Assembly (NCBI GenBank): GCA_035691305.1 | Contig: DASSJF010000035.1 | Location: 1 to 64,000 of the forward strand | DNA: 64,000 bases | Direction: 5' to 3' | Source: a bacterium | GTDB taxonomy: Bacteria > Sysuimicrobiota > Sysuimicrobiia > Sysuimicrobiales > Segetimicrobiaceae | In this document: piece after piece, positions 58,177-64,000 of the stretch | How positions within the stretch are numbered: the stretch's first letter is position 1 | Layout of the letters: every line of letters begins with the position of its first letter | Position numbers and translations under genes: made by a program | The notes under the pieces: model-generated | The model's database searches: none | The model's input: only the letters and a program-made list of their open reading frames with translations | Told to the model about the DNA's origin: nothing

Positions 58177-59859
58177 GTGCCGGCCCCCGCGCTGCGCTCC
58201 ACGCTGGACGCGTTTTTCGACGCGTACTACCGCCGCCGCCCGGTCAACGCGACCTTCATCGGCGTGCACGGGGGGGACGGCCGGCTGCCGGATCACTCCG
58301 AGGAGGGGCTCGCCGCGTCGCAGGCCGAGATGGAGGACCTCCGGCGCCGCTTCCGCGGTCTTCCGAAGGAGTCCGCCTCACCCGTCGAGGCGCTCGACCG
58401 GGACCTTGCCGAGGGCTTTCTCGAGATCGAGCTGTGGGAGCGCCGGGCGCCGCACGGTCCGCGCGGCAACCCGTGCGTGTGGACCGGCGAGGCGGTCTTC
58501 GGCGTCATCGCGCTGCTGCTGCGGCCGTTCGCGCCGCTCGAGGAGCGGGTGGACGCCGCGGTCGCACGCCTGGCCGCGATTCCGGCGTTCCTCGAGCAGG
58601 GCCGGGTGCAGGTGCGGTCGGCGCCGGCGGCGTGGATCGAGCGCGCGGCTCGTGAGTGCACCGCGGCCGCGGCGCTGTTTGGGCGCGGCATCGAGACGTT
58701 CATCGCCGACGAAGACGTCACGGCGCACGGCGTCGATCCGGGCCGCCTCCGGGCCGCGGCGGCCGGAGCGGGCGCGGCGTTCGCGCGGTTTCGCGATCAC
58801 CTGATGACCGAAATCCGGCCCGGGGGCGAAGCGGCGTACGCCTGCGGGGAGGCGGCGCTCGAGCTCCTGATGCGGTGCGGCCACGGCGTAACGCTCCGGG
58901 CCTCCGAGGTGCGCCGGCTCGCCGAAGCGCGCGCGGAGGCGGCCGAGGCGGCGCTCCGCGAACGGGCGGCCGAGGCTGGGTTCGCCGACTGGCGGGCCGC
59001 GCTGGCGAGCCTCGGGGCGCACCACCCGACGGCGGCGCGGTATTACGCAAGATACCAGGAAGTGTGGGACGCCGCCCGCCGCGCGGTCGAGGAGCACCGT
59101 CTCGTGACCTGGCCGGATTATCCGATTCGGTTCGTGCCGCGTCCGCGTTGGACGCGCGAGGCCGCGCCGTCGCTGTATTTTCTCGCGTACCGGGCGCCCG
59201 CGGCGTTCGACCGCGTGCCGGTCGTCGACTATCTCGTGGCCCCGGTCGAGCCGGAGATGCCGGTGGACGAGCAGGCGCGACTCCTCCGGGCCGCCAACGA
59301 CGCGGCGATCGCGCTCAACCACGTGATCCATCACGCCGGGCTCGGTCACCACGTGCAGAACTGGTGGGCCTACCGGGCGCCCTCGCGGATCGGCCGGATC
59401 GCCGCAGTGGACTGCGCCTCGAGGATCGCCATGTTCTGCGGCGGCACGATGGCCGAGGGATGGGCCTGCTACGCGGTCGACCTCATGGAAGAGATCGGCT
59501 TTCTCTCGCCGCTGCAGCGGGTCGCGCAGGCGCACACACGCCTGCGCATCGCGTTGCGCGCCGCCGCCGACGTCGCCCTCCACACCGGCGCGTGGACGCT
59601 CGAGCAGGCGGCGGACGCCTATGCTTCCCGCGGCGGGATGGACGCGGGAGCGGCGCGCGGGGAAGCCCTCAAGAACTCGCTACACCCCGGGACGGCCATG
59701 ATGTACCTGCTCGGCGTGGACCGCATCCACGCTCTCCGGCGGGAAGAGGCCGCGAGGGCGGGCCGCGCCTTCGACCTCCGCGCGTTCCACGATCGGCTGC
59801 TCGCCTGCGGGTCGATCCCGGTGGCCCGCGCGGCGGACCTGCTCGCCGCGGGATCATAG
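58177..59859 (+). CDS. DUF885-family protein with altered metallopeptidase motif
   Basis: A 560-residue all-helical protein of the DUF885 family. The usual zinc motif HEAxPGHH reads here H385-H-A-G-L-G-H-H392 (VIHHAGLGHHVQNW): the catalytic Glu position is His. The downstream EGWA motif is kept (MAEGWACYAVDLMEEIGF, Glu427). So it may not be a standard metallopeptidase. GTG start 2 nt after the oxidoreductase stop; N-terminus STLDAFFDAYYRRRPVNATF matches family starts. No signal peptide, so cytosolic. Confidence 0.82.
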   Translation: MPAPALRSTLDAFFDAYYRRRPVNATFIGVHGGDGRLPDHSEEGLAASQAEMEDLRRRFRGLPKESASPVEALDRDLAEGFLEIELWERRAPHGPRGNPCVWTGEAVFGVIALLLRPFAPLEERVDAAVARLAAIPAFLEQGRVQVRSAPAAWIERAARECTAAAALFGRGIETFIADEDVTAHGVDPGRLRAAAAGAGAAFARFRDHLMTEIRPGGEAAYACGEAALELLMRCGHGVTLRASEVRRLAEARAEAAEAALRERAAEAGFADWRAALASLGAHHPTAARYYARYQEVWDAARRAVEEHRLVTWPDYPIRFVPRPRWTREAAPSLYFLAYRAPAAFDRVPVVDYLVAPVEPEMPVDEQARLLRAANDAAIALNHVIHHAGLGHHVQNWWAYRAPSRIGRIAAVDCASRIAMFCGGTMAEGWACYAVDLMEEIGFLSPLQRVAQAHTRLRIALRAAADVALHTGAWTLEQAADAYASRGGMDAGAARGEALKNSLHPGTAMMYLLGVDRIHALRREEAARAGRAFDLRAFHDRLLACGSIPVARAADLLAAGS

Positions 59860-59970
59860 CGCGGGGGCCGCGGTAGAGGAGCGAACCCGGGCGCCGTGAA
59901 AGAGAGCCGGACCGTGCCGCCCGGGCGGCCGGCCGAGGTGCGGAATCGCTTCCAACTAGGGGAGGTCGGC

Positions 59971-61608
59971 ATGGCGCGGATGGTTCGGTTTGGACGGCGG
60001 CGGCTGCTCGCGGGAGCGGGAACACTGGCGGGGGCGGCGGCGCTCGGCGCGTACGACCCGCTGGTTCGGAGCCTGGGGATCACCACGGCGGAGGCCGCGG
60101 CGGCGGGCGGTACGCTCACTGTCGGCGGTCTGGACCTGGACGACACGCTGGACCCGCAGGTCACCAACTTCGACTCGGTGATCAGAATCACGTTGAACGT
60201 CTGCGAGCCCCTGATCTGGGAACCGACGCCGGGCCGCTTCGTGCCGGCGCTCGCGGAGTCGTGGTCGATCTCGCCCGACGCGAAAGTCTACACGTTCAAG
60301 CTGCGCCGCGGCGTGAAGTTCCACGACGGGACGCCGTTCAACGGGGACGCGGTGAAGTTTACGATGGATCGGGTCGTCGCGCCCGAGACGAAGGCCGGCC
60401 AGTCGCACGACCAGTTGGGGCCGTACGATCACACCGAGGTGGTCGACGAGTCCACCGTCCGGATCGTGATGAAGGAAGGCTACGCGCCGCTGCTCACCAA
60501 CCTCAACGGGTACCTCGGCATCGTGTCGCCCACCGCGGTCAAGAAGATGGGGCTCGCCGACTTCGCGCGGCATCCCGTCGGCACCGGACCGTTCATGTTC
60601 AAGGAGTGGGTGGCGAAGGACCACGTGACGCTCGTGCGCAACCCGGACTACGCGTGGCCGTCGTCCCTCTTCAAGCACAAGGGGCAGGCGTACCTCGACG
60701 AGCTCGTGTTCAAGATCATCCCCGACGCTTCCGTTCGCACGGGGACGCTGAAGAGCGGCGAGACGCAGTATGTCAACGACGCGGATCCGCTGGAGATCGG
60801 CGCGCTGCGCGCCGACAAGCGCTTCGCCGTGATCGAGCGGCCGCAGCCGGGGTCCGGCTGGGTGCTGCTGCTCAACGTGACCGGGTCGCCGCAGATCCGC
60901 GACATCGCCGTGCGGCGCGCGTTCGAGTGGGGCGTCGACCGCGAGGGCATCAACAAGACCGTGTTCAACGGCCTGATGAAGGTGGCCTGGAGCCCGCTCA
61001 TGCGTCCGACGCTCGGCTACGACGCGTCGGCGGAGAAGATGTACCGGTACGATCCCGCGCAGGCCAAAAAGGTACTCGAGGAGGCGGGATGGCGGGCCGG
61101 CGCGGACGGCATCCGCGAGAAAGGCGGCCAGAAGCTCAGCGTCAACTTCCTCATCATCGGCCGGACGCGCGACAAGGCGATGGCCGAGGCGGTCCAGGCC
61201 AGCATGCGCGACGTCGGCGTCGACGTGCAGGTCAACGCGCTGGAGCGCGCCGCCTTCCGCGCCCAGGTCAGCCAGAACAAGTACGACATCAATTTCATGT
61301 GGTTTTCGTACGGCGATCCGGACGTGATGAGAACGCTGTTCCACTCGTCGAACGTGAACGCGTTCAACCGCGCGCGCTACCAGGTCCCGGAGGTGGACCG
61401 GATGCTCGAGGCGGCCGCGGCCACGATCGACCGGGCCAAGCGCATCGACCTGTACAGGCAGCTTCAACAGCGCGTGCTGCGCGACGCGGTGTGCGTGCCG
61501 CTGGTCGACACCATCACCTACAACGCCAAGCGCGCCGAGGTCGGCGGCGATTCGATCGACGCGCTGGCCTCGTACGTCTGGATGTACGACGTGCAGGTGC
61601 GGCGCTAG
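59971..61608 (+). CDS. Peptide-type ABC substrate-binding protein with Tat-like signal
   Basis: A 545-residue family-5 binding protein. Tat-like signal: RFGRRRLLAGAGTLAGAAAL; cleavage probably near TTAEAAA. Then FVPALAESWSISPDAKVYTF, KLRRGVKFHDGTPFNGDAVK, and IRDIAVRRAFEWGVDREGIN. ATG 59971 follows ggggagg; a frame extends to 59896 but lacks an SD. It lies 111 nt after the DUF885 gene. It delivers an unknown ligand to the permeases downstream. Confidence 0.9.
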   Translation: MARMVRFGRRRLLAGAGTLAGAAALGAYDPLVRSLGITTAEAAAAGGTLTVGGLDLDDTLDPQVTNFDSVIRITLNVCEPLIWEPTPGRFVPALAESWSISPDAKVYTFKLRRGVKFHDGTPFNGDAVKFTMDRVVAPETKAGQSHDQLGPYDHTEVVDESTVRIVMKEGYAPLLTNLNGYLGIVSPTAVKKMGLADFARHPVGTGPFMFKEWVAKDHVTLVRNPDYAWPSSLFKHKGQAYLDELVFKIIPDASVRTGTLKSGETQYVNDADPLEIGALRADKRFAVIERPQPGSGWVLLLNVTGSPQIRDIAVRRAFEWGVDREGINKTVFNGLMKVAWSPLMRPTLGYDASAEKMYRYDPAQAKKVLEEAGWRAGADGIREKGGQKLSVNFLIIGRTRDKAMAEAVQASMRDVGVDVQVNALERAAFRAQVSQNKYDINFMWFSYGDPDVMRTLFHSSNVNAFNRARYQVPEVDRMLEAAAATIDRAKRIDLYRQLQQRVLRDAVCVPLVDTITYNAKRAEVGGDSIDALASYVWMYDVQVRR

Positions 61609-61646
61609 GGGCCGGATTCTCGGACCCCATACCCCGTACCCGGCCC
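61609..61646 (+). promoter_or_regulatory. Inverted repeat between binding-protein and permease genes
   Basis: GGGCCGG directly after the binding-protein stop pairs with CCGGCCC 24 nt later. Weaker than the equivalents at 29634 and 46783 because of the long loop, but at the same operon position. Confidence 0.4.
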
Positions 61647-61668
61647 GCGCGGTCTTGACGGCGGCCGC

Positions 61669-62592
61669 ATGTTAAGGTACATGGCGCAGCGGACGCTGCA
61701 GGCCGTGCCGGTGCTCGTGGGGATCACCGTCGTCACGTTCCTGATGCTGCACCTGGTCCCCGGCGACCCGGTGCTGCTGTTCGCGGGCGACAAGCCGATG
61801 ACCGAGACCCAGGCGGCGGAGATTCGCCACGAGCTCGGGCTGGACCGGCCGCTGCTCACTCAGTACGAGGACTACGCGGGCCATCTGCTGCGGGGCGATC
61901 TGGGCCGGGCACTGCGAAGCCAGCGCCCGGTGCTCGACAGCATTCTCGAGGTGCTGCCGGCCACGGTGCAGCTGACGCTCGCGGCGCTCGCGCTCGCGGT
62001 GGCCCTGGGGCTGACCCTCGGCGTGGTGGCGGCGTTGGCCCACCGGACCTGGCTCGACACCGCGGCGATGGCCGTGGCGATTCTCGGCGTTTCGATGCCG
62101 GTCTTCTACTCGAGCCTGCTGCTGTTGATGCTCTTCTCGTTCACGCTCGGCTGGTTCCCGGCGACGGGCGAGGGCGGCCTGGACCACCTCGTCCTGCCGG
62201 CAACCGCGCTCGGGCTCATCTCCTCGGCCGTACTCGCGCGCCTGGTCCGCTCCGGTATGCTCGGTGTGCTGCGGCAGGACTACATCGTGACCGCGAGCGC
62301 GAAAGGGTTGTCCAGGGCGCTGGTCGTCTGGCGGCACGCGTTGCGCAACGCCTTGATCCCCGTGATCACGATGCTGGGTCTGCAGCTCGGCGCACTCCTC
62401 GGCGGCGCGGTGGTGACCGAGACGATCTTCTCGCGGCCCGGATTGGGCCGCCTCGCGGTCGACGCGATCCTGAGCCGCGACTTCCCGCTCGTGCAGGGCA
62501 CCGTGCTCGTCGCCGCGTTCGTGTACGTGGCCGTCAATCTCGTGGTCGACATCGCCTATGCCGCCGTCGATCCCCGCATCCGCTACGGATAG
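61669..62592 (+). CDS. Peptide-type ABC permease, OppB/DppB type
   Basis: A 307-residue permease: MLRYMAQRTLQAVPVLVGIT, LMLHLVPGDPVLLFAGDKPM, EAA-like RHALRNALIPVITMLGLQLG, ending AYAAVDPRIRYG. Its 3' end overlaps the OppC-type gene by 35 nt, the same overlap length as at 30608-30642. Confidence 0.92.
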   Translation: MLRYMAQRTLQAVPVLVGITVVTFLMLHLVPGDPVLLFAGDKPMTETQAAEIRHELGLDRPLLTQYEDYAGHLLRGDLGRALRSQRPVLDSILEVLPATVQLTLAALALAVALGLTLGVVAALAHRTWLDTAAMAVAILGVSMPVFYSSLLLLMLFSFTLGWFPATGEGGLDHLVLPATALGLISSAVLARLVRSGMLGVLRQDYIVTASAKGLSRALVVWRHALRNALIPVITMLGLQLGALLGGAVVTETIFSRPGLGRLAVDAILSRDFPLVQGTVLVAAFVYVAVNLVVDIAYAAVDPRIRYG

Positions 62593-63511
62593 CGGGCGCC
62601 CGGCGCCGGGGGCGCGGCCGTCAGCGGCGTCGCCGTTACGCGGTGCCGCCGCCGGACCGGGGGCGCGCACGGCGACGCCCGCGCGCATCGTCGTGCGCCG
62701 CCTGCTGCGTCATCCGAGCGTGCTGGCCGGCGGGACGCTGTTCCTGATCGTGGTCCTCTGCGCCGTGCTCGCACCGTGGCTGAGCCCGTACGCGCCCTTC
62801 AAGGCCAACCTGCGGGCCCCGCTGGATCCGCCGGGCGCCGCGCATCTCATGGGCACGGACCGGTTCGGTCGGGACGTCTTCTCGCGGGTGCTCTGGGGCG
62901 GACGGCTTTCGCTGACCGTCGGCGTCGTCTCGGTCGGCATCGCGGCGGCCTGCGGCGTGACGCTCGGCCTCGTGGCCGGCTATACCGGCCGCCGGACCGA
63001 GGCCGTGATCATGCGCACGATGGACCTGCTGCAGGCGTTTCCCGGCATTCTCCTCGCCCTCGCCGTGATCGCGACCCTCGGCAGCAGCCTGCCCAACCTG
63101 ATGATCGCGGTCGGGATTTCGGCGATCCCCGACTACGTGCGCATCGCGCGCGGGGCGGTGTTGAGCGTGAAGGAGCGGGAGTTCGTGCTGGCGGCGCGCG
63201 TCGTCGGGTGCCGCGACCGTGCGATCGTGCTGCGCCACATTCTCCCGAACGTGACGGCGCCGCTCGTGGTGATCGCGACGCTCGGGATCGCCGGCGCCAT
63301 CATCACCGGCTCCGCCCTGAGCTTTCTCGGGCTCGGCGTGCGGCCGCCGACCCCGGAGTGGGGCAACATGCTCGCGGAGGGCCGCGAGTTTCTCGCGCGC
63401 GCGTGGTGGGTGGCCTTTTTCCCCGGCCTCGCGATCATGGCGGCCGTGTTCGCCGTGAATCTCCTCGGCGACGGCCTGCGCGACGTGCTGGATCCGAGGT
63501 TTCGCAGCTAG
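62558..63511 (+). CDS. Peptide-type ABC permease, OppC/DppC type
   Basis: A 317-residue permease. A disordered Ala/Pro/Gly-rich cytosolic N-terminus of about 50 residues, helix LAGGTLFLIVVLCAVLAPWL, motif LMGTDRFGRDVFSRVLWGGR, EAA-like RHILPNVTAPLVVIATLG, and PPTPEWGNMLAEGREF. No ATPase gene follows; a terminator lies 32 nt downstream. Confidence 0.92.
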   Translation: MPPSIPASATDSGRPAPGARPSAASPLRGAAAGPGARTATPARIVVRRLLRHPSVLAGGTLFLIVVLCAVLAPWLSPYAPFKANLRAPLDPPGAAHLMGTDRFGRDVFSRVLWGGRLSLTVGVVSVGIAAACGVTLGLVAGYTGRRTEAVIMRTMDLLQAFPGILLALAVIATLGSSLPNLMIAVGISAIPDYVRIARGAVLSVKEREFVLAARVVGCRDRAIVLRHILPNVTAPLVVIATLGIAGAIITGSALSFLGLGVRPPTPEWGNMLAEGREFLARAWWVAFFPGLAIMAAVFAVNLLGDGLRDVLDPRFRS

Positions 63512-63543
63512 GGCGTTCCGGGTAACGTAAGAGATTGATTCGG

Positions 63544-63570
63544 CGGAGGGGGGCCGCGGGCGCCCCTCCG
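63544..63570 (+). terminator. Terminator after the last permease gene
   Basis: CGGAGGGG / CCCCTCCG (8 bp) with an 11-nt GC-rich loop, followed by tccgtttctc. It separates the transport operon from the CuAO-domain gene. Confidence 0.65.
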
Positions 63571-63606
63571 TCCGTTTCTCATCACCTGATAGGAGGTAGT
63601 GATCGT

Positions 63607-64000
63607 ATGCGACAGATGCGCAACACCATCGCCGGCGCGGCGCTGTTGCTGGCCGTCGTGCTGGCGGCCGGCGTGGTCACGGCCGGCGCGCAGACCCCGG
63701 CGCCGTACGTGCGGGTCTTCGTCGACGGCCGGCCGGTGGCGTTCGACGTGCCGCCGCAGATCGCGGACGGCCGCGTGCTGGTCCCGCTGCGGGGCGTGTT
63801 TGAGCGCCTCGGCGCGACCGTGGGCTGGGACGACCGGAGCCAGACCGTGCTCGCGCAGCGCGGCGCGACCGGCGTCTCGCTGCAGATCGGCAACACCCAG
63901 GCGATGATCAACGGGCGGCCCGCCGTCATGGACGTGCCCGCGATGCTCGTGGGCGGCCGGACGATGGTGCCGCTGCGGTTTGTCAGCCAGACGCTCGGCG
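63607..64000 (+). CDS. Copper amine oxidase N-terminal-domain (stalk domain) protein, partial
   Basis: Start of a secreted protein; 131 residues are visible and the gene runs off the window. Signal peptide (IAGAALLLAVVLAAGVVTAG, cleavage near AGAQ). Then a Cu_amine_oxidN1 / stalk domain: VFVDGRPVAFDVPPQIADGR, VLVPLRGVFERLGATVGWDD, and a second repeat strand set INGRPAVMDVPAMLVGGRTM and VPLRFVSQTLG. This domain is common on surface proteins of Firmicutes-like and related phyla. Excellent SD (aggagg) 11-12 nt upstream of ATG 63607. Confidence 0.88.
   Translation, partial: MRQMRNTIAGAALLLAVVLAAGVVTAGAQTPAPYVRVFVDGRPVAFDVPPQIADGRVLVPLRGVFERLGATVGWDDRSQTVLAQRGATGVSLQIGNTQAMINGRPAVMDVPAMLVGGRTMVPLRFVSQTLG

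Noticed and set aside
1-64000. tRNA, rRNA, CRISPR arrays, insertion sequences, prophage genes, riboswitches
   Set aside because: None was recognised by eye. No cloverleaf-like tRNA, direct-repeat array, transposase or integrase motif was noticed; a tRNAscan/Infernal search would be decisive.

Overview
This window comes from a GC-rich (about 70 percent) bacterial chromosome with dense, mostly operonic genes, Shine-Dalgarno (SD) starts, frequent GTG starts and 1-4 nt stop/start overlaps. The abundance of peptide-type ABC transporters and oxidoreductases, together with the start of a copper amine oxidase N-domain protein at the right edge, suggests an uncultured soil or sediment bacterium of the Terrabacteria side (Segetimicrobium / CSP1-3-like lineages would fit). 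That placement is inference: no rRNA or other marker gene is present.

Left part (1-7.3 kb): small genes of visibly lower GC. They include a DUF3303-like protein, a LAGLIDADG-fold protein with an N-terminal HTH that has lost both catalytic acids, an FAD monooxygenase, and a tusA-dsrE pair. The dsrE gene reads through an in-frame TGA followed by a SECIS-like hairpin, so it is a strong selenoprotein candidate. 7.3-17.1 kb (minus strand): one long operon with nagB, a DUF1989 gene, an M24 peptidase, dadA, a binding protein and oppBCDF. It looks like a peptide or wall-fragment scavenging unit. 17.2-22.9 kb: short mixed genes (alpha/beta hydrolase, RidA, glycosidase remnant, TfoX, OsmC, aspartate dehydrogenase). 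These lead to a second selenoprotein candidate, a two-domain glutaredoxin-like oxidoreductase with a U-P-H-C active site, followed by a zinc alcohol dehydrogenase, a zinc ribbon and cspA.

23.0-34.5 kb (plus strand): a two-component system fused by overlaps to tcuA/tcuB, an Opp-type transporter, an MmgE/PrpD protein and an argininosuccinate-lyase-like enzyme. This is probably a polycarboxylate or aminopolycarboxylate catabolic operon, closed by a strong terminator. 34.5-44 kb: a WxxGxW repeat protein, dienelactone hydrolase, FrnE-like DsbA, split chrA, ThiO-like oxidase, an acyl-CoA dehydrogenase / MaoC / CaiB operon, AlkA and a ring-cleaving dioxygenase. 44-51.5 kb: a spermidine/putrescine-type transporter (minus), divergent from a VOC / M20 / polysaccharide deacetylase / GNAT operon. 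51.5-63.5 kb: two further Opp-type binding-protein/permease sets without ATPase genes, each joined to catabolic genes. The last gene (CuAO N-domain) runs off the right edge.

Main observations: two independent UGA-Sec candidates with appropriately placed hairpins; one oppDF ATPase pair for four Opp-type permease sets; stem-loops at binding-protein/permease junctions; and three genes that seem to need CTG initiation. No tRNA, rRNA, CRISPR array, insertion sequence or prophage gene was recognised.
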